64,000 bases of DNA from Achromobacter kerstersii (GCF_902859595.1 NZ_CADIJQ010000002.1:372001-436000), one strand, 5' to 3'. Shown: positions 1 through 8,841, counted from the stretch's first letter. The notes: generated by a model not told the origin, from the letters alone. A program made the numbers and translations.

Positions 1-504
1 CATGTCGTGCCGCAAGATCGTGTGATGGCTGTCCAGGGTCTTGCTGGACGCGGGGTCGATGCTGGCGGTATCCAGTCCGATCAGCATGACGCCGCGTTCG
101 GCCAGCCATTCGATGGTCTGGGGCGCGTAGGCGGAGAAATCGTCGGTCCACCAGTCTTGCGCCGCGTGCTTGGCGGTGCGCACGAGCACGCGCGGAGGAA
201 GATTCAGGGCCGCATGGGCCAGGTGGTCGGTGGTGATCAGCGGGCCGCAGTCGATTGCGTGGATCACGCGGCAGGGGCCTAGAAAGGGTTCCAGCGACAC
301 CGCACCGATGGCCGCGGCGCCGTTCTGATAGTGCAGCGGGGCATCCGCATGCGCGCCAATATGCGGCGACAGCGTGATTTCACTGACATTGACCGGACAG
401 CCGGGCGTAAGCGACCACTTCCATTGCTGGCGGTACGGCGTGTCGCCGGGAAAAACAGGCGACGCCGTGGAGACGGGCGGGGAAATGTCCCACAAGCGTT
501 TCAT
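1..504 (-). CDS. kynB: Kynurenine formamidase KynB, cut by the window edge
   Basis: Arylformamidase (cyclase family) that hydrolyses N-formylkynurenine to kynurenine and formate in tryptophan breakdown. The first 168 codons are present, starting MKRLWDISPPV; the usual length is about 210 residues, so the C-terminus lies outside the window. The metal-binding signature LSPHIGAHADAP, matching the family H-x-G-x-H-x-D pattern, sits near residues 46-57. The segment WLAERGVMLIGLDTASIDP is also typical. The gene lies 152 bases downstream of radC on the same strand, and its leader holds a short tandem repeat. Family assignment is firm; the start is the only ATG that gives the conserved N-terminus. 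Confidence 0.9.
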   Translation of the reverse strand, partial: MKRLWDISPPVSTASPVFPGDTPYRQQWKWSLTPGCPVNVSEITLSPHIGAHADAPLHYQNGAAAIGAVSLEPFLGPCRVIHAIDCGPLITTDHLAHAALNLPPRVLVRTAKHAAQDWWTDDFSAYAPQTIEWLAERGVMLIGLDTASIDPASSKTLDSHHTILRHDM

Positions 505-535
505 CAGAAGCGTTTCAAGTCTGGCAGGGAAGGGG

Positions 536-580
536 CAGGCAAAAGCGGGACAGGCAAAAACGGGGCCGGCAAAAACGGCA
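536..580. repeat. Three 15-bp tandem units in the radC-kynB gap
   Basis: Three adjacent 15-bp units of the form [CC/CA]GGCAAAAACGGGG, with a few substitutions, lie between radC and kynB (both minus strand). Nearer radC, two copies of a motif ending in a minus-strand TAG are also visible at about 605-640. The function is unknown. The gap is one of many in this window with its own private short repeat. Confidence 0.7.
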
Positions 581-656
581 ATCGGTCATGCGAATAGGTT
601 AAAGCCTAAAGCAATTCCGGGCGGTAGTCTAACGAATTCCGGCGGCGCGCGGGGAG

Positions 657-1334
657 CTACATGCCGCCCAGTTCGGCCATGGAGATGACGGCTGCCCCGG
701 CGACGATCAAGTGGTCGATCAGTTTGATGTCCACCAGCGCCAGCGCCTGTTTCAGCTGCTGCGTGAAGCCGCGGTCGGCGGCGCTGGGTTCGGCCAGGCC
801 CGACGGGTGGTTGTGCGCCACGATCAGGGCGGCGGCGTGGTGGCGCAGCGCCTCGCGGACGACCTCGCGCGGGTAGACAGAGGCCTGCGACAGCGTGCCG
901 CGCGCCAGTTCGCCCGTGGCGATCACGCGCAACTGGTTGTCCAGGTAGAGCGCGATGCAATGTTCCACCTGGCGATGTCCCAGCGCTGTCATGCAATAGC
1001 GTTTCACCTGGGACGGGTGGCGCAGGGCGTCGGCGCGCGTCAAGTCTTCCTCGACTGCCCGGCGGGCCAGTTCCAGCAGCGCGGCCAGGGTGCAGGCTTT
1101 GGCGGCGCCCAGCCCGGAAACGGTCATCAATTCGTCGGGTGTGGCCCCTAATAAGCCCCGCAACCCTGAAAAACGCTCGAGCAGGCGGCTGGAAAGATCC
1201 ACCACGTTCAGCCCGGGAATGCCCGTGCGCAGGGCGATGGCGAGCAGTTCCGCATCCTGGAGCGCAGCGGCCCCGTGGCGCAGCAGACGCTCTCGGGGAC
1301 GCTCGTGTTTTGACAGCCGGACAGACAATTTCAT
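657..1334 (-). CDS. radC: RadC family JAB-domain protein
   Basis: RadC/YicR-type protein of 225 residues. The N-terminus has the UPF0758 helix-hairpin-helix region (PDELMTVSGLGAAKACTL, about residues 67-84). The C-terminal JAB/MPN domain carries the metal site HNHPSGLAEPSAADRGF near residues 173-189. The family was once linked to DNA repair, but its biochemical role is not settled. It is divergent from slpA, and its start codon lies only about 50 bases from the slpA start. The length and both domains are complete. Confidence 0.92.
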   Translation of the reverse strand: MKLSVRLSKHERPRERLLRHGAAALQDAELLAIALRTGIPGLNVVDLSSRLLERFSGLRGLLGATPDELMTVSGLGAAKACTLAALLELARRAVEEDLTRADALRHPSQVKRYCMTALGHRQVEHCIALYLDNQLRVIATGELARGTLSQASVYPREVVREALRHHAAALIVAHNHPSGLAEPSAADRGFTQQLKQALALVDIKLIDHLIVAGAAVISMAELGGM

Positions 1335-1383
1335 AAGAGGCTCTAAAATCGGGGTTTATCCAATATCCATACGGTGGCAGATC

Positions 1384-1860
1384 TTGAGCAGCGCCTCTAA
1401 CGAAGTGAACGTTTTTGTCCGTCAGGATTCCTACCTAACGCTGCATTACCGCATCACGCTCGCGTCCGGTCCTGGCAAGGATTCGATCTTCGCCGATACC
1501 TTCGACGGCCGTCCCGGCACGCTGCAAATGGGCAGCGGCCAGTGGGCGCCCGGCATGGAAGCCGCGCTGATCGGCCATGCCGAAGGCGAAAAGTTCAGCG
1601 TGACGCTGGAGCCGGCGGACGCCTATGGCGACCGCAACCCCGAGCTGATTCAGCGCGTTACGCGCGGCATGCTGGCCGAGCACGCGGGCGCCGACGCCAC
1701 GTTCGAGCCGGGCGACCTGGTGGAATTCACCGCGCCCAACGGCGGGCGTTATTCTGGCGTTCTGAAAGAAATCAACGATGAGTCGGCACTGTTCGACTTC
1801 AACCACCCGCTTGCGGGCATCAGCTTGCGCGTCGACGTGGCGCTGCTGGGAGTTCTCTGA
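1384..1860 (+). CDS. slpA: FKBP-type peptidyl-prolyl isomerase, SlpA-like
   Basis: FKBP-type cis-trans prolyl isomerase and chaperone of the SlpA/FkpB group, 158 residues from the chosen start. The FKBP fold is recognisable from [14 protein letters not shown] at the N-terminus through the flap segment [19 protein letters not shown] to the C-terminal strand. I chose a TTG at 1384 because GGTGG lies about five bases upstream and homologous proteins begin at this point; a GTG at 1405 is the alternative. The stop codon overlaps the ispH start (TGATG), the usual slpA-ispH arrangement, so the two are translationally coupled. Confidence 0.85.
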   Translation: MSSASNEVNVFVRQDSYLTLHYRITLASGPGKDSIFADTFDGRPGTLQMGSGQWAPGMEAALIGHAEGEKFSVTLEPADAYGDRNPELIQRVTRGMLAEHAGADATFEPGDLVEFTAPNGGRYSGVLKEINDESALFDFNHPLAGISLRVDVALLGVL

Positions 1861-2837
1861 TGAGCAAGGCCGTTACCGCCGTCGACGCTGAAGTTCTGCT
1901 GGCTCAGCCGCGCGGCTTCTGTGCCGGTGTGGACCGCGCGATCGATATCGTCGAACGCGCGATCGAACTGCATGGCGCGCCGATCTACGTGCGTCATGAG
2001 ATCGTGCATAACCGCTATGTGGTCGAAGACCTGCGCGCCAAGGGCGCCATCTTCATCGACGAGCTGGACGACGCGCCTGCGGGCGCCATCGTCGTGTTCT
2101 CGGCGCATGGCGTGTCCAAGGCGGTGCGGGCCGAAGCGGAATCGCGCGGCTTGCAGGTGTTTGACGCCACCTGCCCGCTGGTCACCAAGGTGCACATTGA
2201 AGTGGCGCGCATGCGTGCGGCCGGCCGCGAGATCATCATGATCGGCCACAAGGGCCACCCCGAGGTCGAGGGCACGCTGGGTCAGGCCCAGGGCGGCATG
2301 TATCTGGTCGAGACCGTGGAAGACGTGGCGGGCCTTGAAGTGACCGACCCCGAAAACCTGGCCTACGTCACCCAGACGACCCTGTCCGTCGATGATGCGG
2401 ACGCGGTGTCCAAGGCGCTCAAGGCGCGTTTCCCCAGCATCGTCGAGCCCAAGAAAAGCGACATCTGCTACGCCACCCAGAACCGTCAGGACGCGGTGAA
2501 GGTGATGGCGCCGGATTGCGATCTGGTGCTGGTCGTGGGTAGCGTCAACAGCTCAAACTCGAATCGTTTGCGCGAAGTGGCCGAGCGCAAGGGCGTGGCG
2601 TCTTATCTGATTGATGGCGCGCAATCGATCGACCCCGCGTGGCTGGTGGGCCGCAAGCGCATCGGCGTCACGGCGGGCGCTTCCGCCCCCGAGATCCTGG
2701 TGCAACAGGTGATCGACCGCGTGAAGGAATTGGGCGCGGTATCGGTTCGCACGATGCCCGGCCTGGAAGAAAATGTGGCGTTCCCGCTGCCCAAGGGCTT
2801 GTCGCGCAAGGCTGCGCAAACGGAATCGCTGGAATAA
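1860..2837 (+). CDS. ispH: 4-hydroxy-3-methylbut-2-enyl diphosphate reductase
   Basis: IspH (LytB) performs the last step of the MEP isoprenoid pathway, reducing HMBPP to IPP and DMAPP with a [4Fe-4S] cluster. The protein has 325 residues and all three cluster cysteines: C21 in [10 protein letters not shown]105 in DATCPLV and C203 in ICYATQNRQ. The TQTTLS segment near residue 175 is also conserved. The start overlaps the slpA stop by one base. It joins dxs and ispA further along this window as isoprenoid genes, though at a separate locus. Confidence 0.97.
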   Translation: MSKAVTAVDAEVLLAQPRGFCAGVDRAIDIVERAIELHGAPIYVRHEIVHNRYVVEDLRAKGAIFIDELDDAPAGAIVVFSAHGVSKAVRAEAESRGLQVFDATCPLVTKVHIEVARMRAAGREIIMIGHKGHPEVEGTLGQAQGGMYLVETVEDVAGLEVTDPENLAYVTQTTLSVDDADAVSKALKARFPSIVEPKKSDICYATQNRQDAVKVMAPDCDLVLVVGSVNSSNSNRLREVAERKGVASYLIDGAQSIDPAWLVGRKRIGVTAGASAPEILVQQVIDRVKELGAVSVRTMPGLEENVAFPLPKGLSRKAAQTESLE

Positions 2838-2884
2838 GCGGCCGCCGCCCGGCGCGGCGCCAGAAAAGACTTCAAGGAGACTTC

Positions 2885-3529
2885 ATGCAGTTGTATAGCT
2901 ATTTCCGCAGCTCGGCCGCGTACCGCGTGCGCATCGCCTTGAATCTCAAGGGCTTGCCGTACGAGACAGTGCCGGTGCATCTGCTGAAGGATGGCGGCCA
3001 GCAGTTGTCGGAGGGCTATCGCAAGCTGAATCCGACGGCTCTGGTGCCTACGCTGATTGACGGCGACGCGGTCATTGGCCAGTCGCTGGCCATCATTGAA
3101 TACCTGGAAGAAACGCACCCCGACGTGCCGCTGTTGCCCGCTGACGCAATCGGCCGCGCGCGCGTGCGCGATCTGGCGTTGGGTATTGCGTGCGACACGC
3201 ATCCGTTGAACAACCTGCGCGTGCTGAAGTATCTGAAGCACACCCTGGGTGTGGATGAAGCCGCAAAGACTGCCTGGTACAAGCATTGGGTGCATCAGGG
3301 GCTTGAGGCCCTGGAATCGCAACTGGCGCGTTCCAGCGCCACGGGTAACTTCTGTCACGGCGATACGCCGACCATTGCAGACCTGTGTCTGGTGCCGCAA
3401 GTGGCCAATGCGCAGCGCTTCGAATGCGATCTGTCGTCGATGCCCAATGTGGTGCGTATCGATGCCGCTTGCCGCGCGCTGCCGGCGTTTGCAAACGCCG
3501 CGCCGGGCAAGCAGCCCGACGCGGAGTAG
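2885..3529 (+). CDS. maiA: Maleylacetoacetate isomerase (zeta-class GST)
   Basis: Zeta-class glutathione transferase of 214 residues that isomerises maleylacetoacetate to fumarylacetoacetate in tyrosine or gentisate breakdown. The N-terminal thioredoxin-like domain has the class motif SSAAYRVRIALNLKG (residues 9-23), with the catalytic serine pair, followed by NPTALVPTL and QSLAIIEYLEE. The C-terminal helical domain ends with the DTPTIADLCLVPQ pattern. The start has AAGGAG upstream. No homogentisate dioxygenase or fumarylacetoacetase gene lies nearby, so its pathway partner is elsewhere; a general GST role is possible. Confidence 0.9.
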   Translation: MQLYSYFRSSAAYRVRIALNLKGLPYETVPVHLLKDGGQQLSEGYRKLNPTALVPTLIDGDAVIGQSLAIIEYLEETHPDVPLLPADAIGRARVRDLALGIACDTHPLNNLRVLKYLKHTLGVDEAAKTAWYKHWVHQGLEALESQLARSSATGNFCHGDTPTIADLCLVPQVANAQRFECDLSSMPNVVRIDAACRALPAFANAAPGKQPDAE

Positions 3530-3578
3530 GACGAGCCGACGCCGTACGACCCAAAGTCCTGAGACTCGAAGTCATACG

Positions 3579-3640
3579 GCGCCGATCGTAAAGCGCCGAT
3601 CGTAAAGCGCCGATCGTAAGGCGCCGTTCGTAAGGCGCGG
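3579..3640. repeat. 14-bp tandem array between maiA and degP
   Basis: Four adjacent 14-bp units close to GCGCCGATCGTAAA (3579-3592, 3593-3606, 3607-3620, 3621-3634) plus a partial fifth fill the gap between two convergent genes. Each full unit has TAA at the same offset on the plus strand. Read on the minus strand, the unit core GATCGGC equals the last seven sense bases of degP, just before its stop. No T-rich terminator is visible here. Confidence 0.85.
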
Positions 3641-3646
3641 ATGCGC

Positions 3647-5089
3647 TTAGCCGATCTGCACCGGCACGAAGATCTTGTCTTCGCCGCGCTGCACCAGCAG
3701 CGCAACCGTCTTGCCAGCTTTCGACAGTTCCGCCTTCACCTGCGCGATATCGCGCACGGGTACGCCGTTCAAGGACAGCAGCACGTCACCCGGTTCGATG
3801 CCCGCTTTGGCGGCCGGACCTGCCGAGCGCTCAATCAGCAGGCCTTCGGTGCCAGACGCCTGTTGCTCTTGCGGGCTCAGCGGGCGCAGGGCCAGGCCCA
3901 GTTGGCCGCGCTGCACGTCCTGATCCCCTGACGCCGTTTGCGACTTGTCCTTCGGCACGCCGCCCAGCGTGGCGACGAGTTCCTTCGGCGCGCCGGCACG
4001 CCAGACATCCAGCTTGATCTTCTCGCCGGGCGAGGCCAGCGTGATCATGGATGCCAAGTCACCAGAAGACACGATGGTCTTGCCGTCGATCTGCCGTACC
4101 ACGTCGCCCGGTTGCAGGCCGGCCTTCTCAGCCGCGCTGCCTTTCTCGACGCTGGACACCAGTGCGCCGGACGGCGACTCCAGCTTGAACGAGTTGGCCA
4201 GGTCTTGATTCACTTCCTGCACCGTCACGCCCAACCGCGCATGCTGCACCTTGCCGTGCTGCAAGATCTGGTCCTTGATCTTGTAGGCCACATCGATGGG
4301 GATCGAGAACGACAGGCCCTGGAAGCCGCCTGTGCGGCTGTAGATCTGCGAGTTGATGCCCACGACTTCGCCGCGGTCGTTAAACAGCGGGCCGCCCGAA
4401 TTACCCGGGTTGACGGCCACGTCCGTCTGGATGAACGGCACCGACGTATCGTCCGGCAGCGAACGCCCCTTGGCGCTGACGATGCCGGCCGTCGCGGTGT
4501 TCTCCAGGCCGTAGGGCGAGCCAATGGCCAACACCCATTCGCCCACCTGCAATTGGTTGACGTCACCCACCTTCACGACGGGCAGGTTCTTGGCGTCGAT
4601 CTTGAGCACGGCCACGTCTGTCTGCGGGTCGGCGCCCAGCACCTTGGCCTTGAATTCGCGGCGGTCGGTGAGCTTGACGGTCACTTCCTTGGCGTCTTGC
4701 ACCACGTGTGCATTGGTCAGGATGGTGCCGTCGTTGCTGATGATGAAGCCCGAGCCTTCGCCGCGCATCGGTACTTCACGCGCTGGCATGCGGCCGCGCG
4801 AGCCGGGGATCTGGCCAAAGAACTGGGCGAAGGGATCACCATCGTCGGCCGACACCTTGCGGGTGCCACTGACGCTGATATTGACAACGGCCGGCCCGAA
4901 GTCGCGCGTGATCTGCGCGAAGTTCGGCGGGCTGGAGGTATTGATCGATTGCGGCGCAGCGGCGACGGCCGGCGCGTTGGCCGCCATCGACACGCCGCCC
5001 ATCACGGCGGTTGCGCCAGCGCCGCCAATGGCGCCAGCGGCCAGCAGCGCCAGCATCAGGCGCGAGGGTTTCATTTGCGAGGTCTTCAT
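3647..5089 (-). CDS. degP: Do-family periplasmic serine protease DegP/HtrA
   Basis: HtrA-type protease and chaperone of 480 residues acting in the periplasm. A signal sequence or anchor (RLMLALLAAGAIGGAGATAVM) is followed by a trypsin-like domain with the triad at about H128 (ILTNAHVV), D158 (TDVAVLKI) and S231 (GNSGGPLF). Two PDZ domains follow, with GLQPGDVV and GIEPGDVLLSL. I chose the ATG at 5089 because AGGAG lies five bases upstream; an in-frame ATG at 5119 lacks this. It is 78 bases downstream of the histidine kinase on the same strand, which suggests co-transcription with the two-component system. Confidence 0.93.
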   Translation of the reverse strand: MKTSQMKPSRLMLALLAAGAIGGAGATAVMGGVSMAANAPAVAAAPQSINTSSPPNFAQITRDFGPAVVNISVSGTRKVSADDGDPFAQFFGQIPGSRGRMPAREVPMRGEGSGFIISNDGTILTNAHVVQDAKEVTVKLTDRREFKAKVLGADPQTDVAVLKIDAKNLPVVKVGDVNQLQVGEWVLAIGSPYGLENTATAGIVSAKGRSLPDDTSVPFIQTDVAVNPGNSGGPLFNDRGEVVGINSQIYSRTGGFQGLSFSIPIDVAYKIKDQILQHGKVQHARLGVTVQEVNQDLANSFKLESPSGALVSSVEKGSAAEKAGLQPGDVVRQIDGKTIVSSGDLASMITLASPGEKIKLDVWRAGAPKELVATLGGVPKDKSQTASGDQDVQRGQLGLALRPLSPQEQQASGTEGLLIERSAGPAAKAGIEPGDVLLSLNGVPVRDIAQVKAELSKAGKTVALLVQRGEDKIFVPVQIG

Positions 5090-5167
5090 GTCGGCTCCTG
5101 GGTTCATGTTTGAGGACATGACGCTATCTTCGGGCCTGACACTTAGGTGAATCTTAAATCGCTGAAA

Positions 5168-6502
5168 TCATCCGCGAAGGGGGAATTCCACGCGTGCGCG
5201 CAGCCCGTGGCCGCCGGGGGCGTCTTCCAGGAAAATTGCGGCGTGATGGCGGTCGGCGATGGCGCGGGCGATAGACAGCCCCAGGCCGCTGCCGTGCTGC
5301 GTATTGCCTTCGGCGCGGTAGAAGCGGTCGAAGACGCGTTCACGTTCGGCGGGGGGAATGCCGGGGCCTTCGTCGTCAATTGTGAAAGACACCTTGTCTT
5401 TCGCTTGATCCAAATGCAGCCGGATGCGCCCGCCTTCCGGCGAGTGCTTGATGGCGTTGTCCAGCAGGTTGCGCGCCAGCAGCACCAGCGCGTCGCGGTG
5501 CCCTTGCATGACGGCTTCATCGGCGCCGTCCATGTCGATGGTGATCGACTTGGTGTTCGCCTGCGGCAGGTTTTCAGACAGGGCCTGACGCAGCACATCG
5601 GCCAGATCCACGGGGGCGGCGGGTGTCTGTTCGGCTGTGCTTTCGTGGCGGGCCATGGACAGCAGCTGTTCGACCAGGCGCGTGGCGCGGTCGATGCCGG
5701 CGGCCAGGCGCTGTTCGGCAATCTGGCGGGCGTCTGGGTCGCTGGCGCGTCGCAGCGCTTGCAGTTGCAGGCGCAGTGCCGTCAGCGGAGATCGCAATTC
5801 ATGGGCGGCGTCTCCGACGAATTGCTTTTGTTGTGCGAACGCGCCCCGCATGCGTTCCAGCAGCAGATTCAGTTCCACGATTAGGGGGCGGATTTCATCG
5901 GGCAGCCCCGTCACGCTGACGGGCGACAGGTCTTCGGGCTGCCGCGCGGCAACCTGTTCGCGCGCGCGATTGACGGGGCGCAGCGACCAGCTCACCACGC
6001 ACCAGATGATCAGCATCAGAACGGGCGCCGCCGCCGCAATGGGCGCGATGGTGCGCAGAGCCAGTGCGCGCGCCATGTGCTTGCGCACGTCCATGTCCTG
6101 CGCGACTTGGATCACCTGGAAGGGCGTCGCCAGTGAATACACGCGATACGTGGTGCCTTCCATTTTGGCGTCGGAAAACCCCAGCACGATCTGATCGGGC
6201 AGGGGGCGGCGCGAACGCGAGTTGAAGACGCGCAGGCCGTCAGGCGTCCAGATCTGGATGATCAGGTCGTCGGCCATGGGCGTGGCGGCGCCGCGGTTGT
6301 GCGTCGGGCCCGTGCTGAGCAAGCCATCGCCCGTGCCGAGTGACAGGGCGGTGCGTTGCAGCAGCGAATCAAAGATGTCGTCGGCCTGCGCGAGCGTGCT
6401 GCGATAGGCGATGGCGGCTTGCGCCAGCGCGCCGACCACGATGGCGGCCAGCAGGAAGAACAGCAGCCGGGCTCGTAGCGAGTCGCTAAGCCGAATGCTC
6501 AT
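5168..6502 (-). CDS. Two-component sensor histidine kinase
   Basis: Membrane histidine kinase of 444 residues. It has a first membrane segment at about 12-33, a periplasmic region to about 148, a second membrane segment at about 152-172, then a HAMP-like linker. The dimerisation box has the phosphorylated histidine H234 (AAHELRSPLTALR), and the ATPase domain has the N box (LLDNAIKHSP), G1 (DEGPGIP) and G2 (GSGLGLSIA). It resembles the QseC/TctE group. Its start overlaps the stop of the response regulator by four bases (ATGA). Its stimulus cannot be read from sequence; the neighbouring degP suggests envelope stress. Confidence 0.92.
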   Translation of the reverse strand: MSIRLSDSLRARLLFFLLAAIVVGALAQAAIAYRSTLAQADDIFDSLLQRTALSLGTGDGLLSTGPTHNRGAATPMADDLIIQIWTPDGLRVFNSRSRRPLPDQIVLGFSDAKMEGTTYRVYSLATPFQVIQVAQDMDVRKHMARALALRTIAPIAAAAPVLMLIIWCVVSWSLRPVNRAREQVAARQPEDLSPVSVTGLPDEIRPLIVELNLLLERMRGAFAQQKQFVGDAAHELRSPLTALRLQLQALRRASDPDARQIAEQRLAAGIDRATRLVEQLLSMARHESTAEQTPAAPVDLADVLRQALSENLPQANTKSITIDMDGADEAVMQGHRDALVLLARNLLDNAIKHSPEGGRIRLHLDQAKDKVSFTIDDEGPGIPPAERERVFDRFYRAEGNTQHGSGLGLSIARAIADRHHAAIFLEDAPGGHGLRARVEFPLRG

Positions 6503-7158
6503 GTTTTGGGAATGACATAGCCGACGCCTCTGACGTTCTGGATCAGGTTCGGACCCAGTTTCTTGCGCAGGCCATGAATATAAACCTCAACCGCGTTGCT
6601 GCTGACGCTGTCTTTCCAGCTGTAGAGTTTTTCTTCCAGCTGGGCGCGGGAAAAGATCATGCCCGGGCGGGCGATCAGGGGTTCCAGCACGGCCCATTCG
6701 CGGGCGGTCAGCGCAACGGGCGTGCCATCCACCATCGCCGCATGTGATTGCGGGTCGATGGTGATGCCTTCGTGCTCAAACACGGGCTCGGCGCGCCCGG
6801 CGCTGCGCCGGATCAGCGCGCGCATGCGGGCCAGCAGTTCGTCTACGTCGTACGGTTTGACGACGTAGTCGTCCGCGCCGGCGTCCAGCCCCGCGATGCG
6901 GTCGCTGACGGCGTCGCGGGCGGTGGCGATCAGGACTGGCGTGCGGTCCTTGCGCGTGCGCAGGTCGCGCAACAACGTCAGGCCGTCGCGCTTGGGCAGG
7001 CCCAGGTCCAGCAGAATCAAGTCATAGGTGTCGGTGCGCAAGGCCAGCTCGGCAGCGTTGCCGTCCTTGACCCAGTCGACGGCGTAATGCTCCGCGCGCA
7101 GGCAGTCCAATACGCTTTCACCGATCATGATGTCGTCTTCGACGAGAAGGATGCGCAT
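6499..7158 (-). CDS. OmpR-family response regulator
   Basis: DNA-binding response regulator of 219 residues, partner of the kinase it overlaps. The receiver domain has the acidic pair ED8-D9, the phosphoacceptor D51 (LILLDLGLPKRDG) and the conserved lysine in VVKPYDVDEL. A C-terminal winged helix (about 125-219) ends with EVYIHGLRKKLG and the RGVGYVIPK strand typical of the OmpR/PhoB family. The start at 7158 gives the conserved MRILLVEDD N-terminus. It is first in an apparent operon of regulator, kinase and degP. Confidence 0.94.
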   Translation of the reverse strand: MRILLVEDDIMIGESVLDCLRAEHYAVDWVKDGNAAELALRTDTYDLILLDLGLPKRDGLTLLRDLRTRKDRTPVLIATARDAVSDRIAGLDAGADDYVVKPYDVDELLARMRALIRRSAGRAEPVFEHEGITIDPQSHAAMVDGTPVALTAREWAVLEPLIARPGMIFSRAQLEEKLYSWKDSVSSNAVEVYIHGLRKKLGPNLIQNVRGVGYVIPKT

Positions 7159-7276
7159 GGTGGTCTTCGCTTGGCTGATGGAAAATCCAGCAAGTTGGAC
7201 GCGTGTGGGGCGGATGGAGTTCCCGTGAGCGGGCCGCCAAGGGAAGGGGCGCTCGAGCGAAGGATGCGCGGAAATG

Positions 7277-7305
7277 AAAAAAGCAGCCCGAGAGGGCTGC
7301 TTTTT
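7277..7305 (-). terminator. Intrinsic terminator after tRNA-Thr
   Basis: Perfect 7-bp stem GCAGCCC/GGGCTGC with a four-base loop, followed on the minus strand by six T residues. The plus strand also ends in five T residues. It lies directly downstream of the minus-strand tRNA-Thr and upstream of the response regulator, so it separates the two transcripts. Confidence 0.85.
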
Positions 7306-7310
7306 GAATT

Positions 7311-7386
7311 TGGTGCCGGCAATAGGAGTCGAACCTACGACCTTCGCATTACGAATGCGCTGCTCTACCAACTGAGCTATGCCGGC
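7311..7386 (-). tRNA. tRNA-Thr (anticodon CGU)
   Basis: 76-base tRNA with the CCA end encoded. The acceptor stem is GCCGGCA paired with TGCCGGC, the D arm contains TAGCTCAGTTGGTAGAGC, the anticodon loop reads TTCGTAA (anticodon CGT, decoding ACG) and the T arm contains GGTTCGACTCC. All four stems pair. An intrinsic terminator follows immediately. Confidence 0.97.
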
Positions 7387-7574
7387 AAGACCATTTGCTT
7401 CAACTTCTGCGTGCCGGTGTTGAATTCGGCGATGCTGAACAACAAGCAAAACATCTTTGTTTCTTCCCGTTCACTGGCCTGTTTTTAGGGCCTGATCTGG
7501 AAAGACCGAAATCATATCAGAGTTTTTTCCCGATGGGAAACAATCGACGCAAAAAGATCTAAAAATTCTGTGAT

Positions 7575-7603
7575 TTGCATGCGCCAAAAATTTAGTTCAT
7601 AAT
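7575..7603 (+). promoter_or_regulatory. Promoter of tRNA-Asn
   Basis: TTGCAT (7575-7580) and CATAAT (7598-7603) with a 17-base spacer fit a sigma-70 promoter and would start transcription around 7610, just before the tRNA. The surrounding bases are AT-rich compared with the rest of the window. Confidence 0.7.
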
Positions 7604-7618
7604 TACGTTCTTGGCAGG

Positions 7619-7694
7619 TCCCCGATAGCTCAGTCGGTAGAGCGACGGACTGTTAATCCGCAGGTCGCTGGTTCGAGCCCAGCTCGGGGAGCCA
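7619..7694 (+). tRNA. tRNA-Asn (anticodon GUU)
   Basis: 76-base tRNA with encoded CCA. The acceptor stem is TCCCCGA paired with TCGGGGA, the anticodon loop reads CTGTTAATC (anticodon GTT) and the T arm contains GGTTCGAGCCC. A promoter precedes it and an intrinsic terminator follows, so it is a single-gene transcription unit. Confidence 0.97.
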
Positions 7695-7712
7695 AAACAA
7701 ATACCGAACATC

Positions 7713-7745
7713 AAGGCCACTCACGCAAGCGAGTGGCCTTTTTGT
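7713..7745 (+). terminator. Intrinsic terminator after tRNA-Asn
   Basis: A 10-bp stem AAGGCCACTC/GAGTGGCCTT with an eight-base loop, followed by a run of T residues, about 20 bases after the tRNA-Asn end. Confidence 0.88.
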
Positions 7746-7815
7746 TTTCCGCGGCCCAGGTCGGGCGCCCTCTGTTGTACGCTGCGCGATCCGCTTCCAT
7801 GGTGGGGTGGGCGCA

Positions 7816-8841
7816 ATGAAACGGGTTGGGTCGAAGGCAATGGAAGACGATAAGCGCATTGGCGTGACCGTGATTTCGGGGTTTCTGGGCAGCGGCAAAA
7901 CCACGCTGCTTAACCGCTTGCTGCACGAGCCGGCATATGCCGATGCGGTTGTCGTCGTCAACGAGTACGGCGATATCGGCGTGGACCATCACTTGGTGCG
8001 CCTGGCGCCGGCAAATGTGGTTCTGATCGAAGGCGGTTGCCTGTGTTGCGTGGTTAGCGGCGCGGTGGTCGACACCTTGCGCGATCTGTTCATGTTGGCG
8101 GTCAGCCGCCGGATCAAGCCGTTTCGTCATGTGCTGATCGAAACCAGCGGGTTGGCTGATCCAGCGTCCATTCTGTTCATGCTCAAACACGACCATTTTT
8201 TGGCCGAGCGCTATGCGTATCGCGGCGCGATCGTGCTGGTTGATGTGCGCCATGGTGAAGCGCAATTGGCCACGCAGCCCGAGGCGTCCCGGCAACTGGC
8301 CTTGGCGGATACGGTTGTGCTCAGCAAGTCTGACCTGGCGGATGCGGCGCAATTGCGGCGGGTGGAGCAGGCGGTTGTTGCGATCAACCCGGGTGCGCAG
8401 CGGTGTGTGCAACGTCAGGATTCGCCGTTGGCGGGTGTGTTGCGCGACGGCCCGGATGTGCTGGCGCGGCGGGATGGCGTTGCGCTGTCGAATTGGCTTC
8501 AGGCATTCGCCCAGCCGGCAGCTGGCCGGCATGCGCAAGTCGCCAGTTTTTCACTGACCTTGTCTTCGCCGATGGGCCGTGCTGCTTTCCTGGCGGGGGT
8601 GTCGCGAATTCAGGAACGCTTCGGCCAGGGGCTGTTGCGCATGAAGGGGCTGGTGTGTTTCGAAGGCGAGGCGCTGCCCTGCGAGGTGCACGGTGTGCAT
8701 GGTGAGTTGTATCCCTTGCGCGGCCTCGCGCAATGGCCTGGGGATGATCGATCCTCGCATCTGGTCTATATCGTCCGTGGCTTGGGTGCGGATGAGGTGC
8801 GGGCTGCGGTTTGCGAGGCGCTGGGCCAGTCGTCTGCCTGA
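7816..8841 (+). CDS. CobW/COG0523-family GTPase (metal chaperone-like)
   Basis: P-loop GTPase of the CobW/CobP47K family, about 341 residues. The Walker A motif GFLGSGKTT appears near residue 24. The family metal motif is GGCLCC at about 77-82, and the Walker B region is HVLIETSGLADP. The base-recognition motif is SKSDLAD rather than the usual NKxD. A C-terminal CobW_C domain follows (about 240-341). Members deliver or sense metals such as zinc or cobalt; which metal applies here is not evident. The start at 7816 has a GGTGGG-type ribosome site; an ATG at 7840 is an alternative. Confidence 0.85.
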   Translation: MKRVGSKAMEDDKRIGVTVISGFLGSGKTTLLNRLLHEPAYADAVVVVNEYGDIGVDHHLVRLAPANVVLIEGGCLCCVVSGAVVDTLRDLFMLAVSRRIKPFRHVLIETSGLADPASILFMLKHDHFLAERYAYRGAIVLVDVRHGEAQLATQPEASRQLALADTVVLSKSDLADAAQLRRVEQAVVAINPGAQRCVQRQDSPLAGVLRDGPDVLARRDGVALSNWLQAFAQPAAGRHAQVASFSLTLSSPMGRAAFLAGVSRIQERFGQGLLRMKGLVCFEGEALPCEVHGVHGELYPLRGLAQWPGDDRSSHLVYIVRGLGADEVRAAVCEALGQSSA

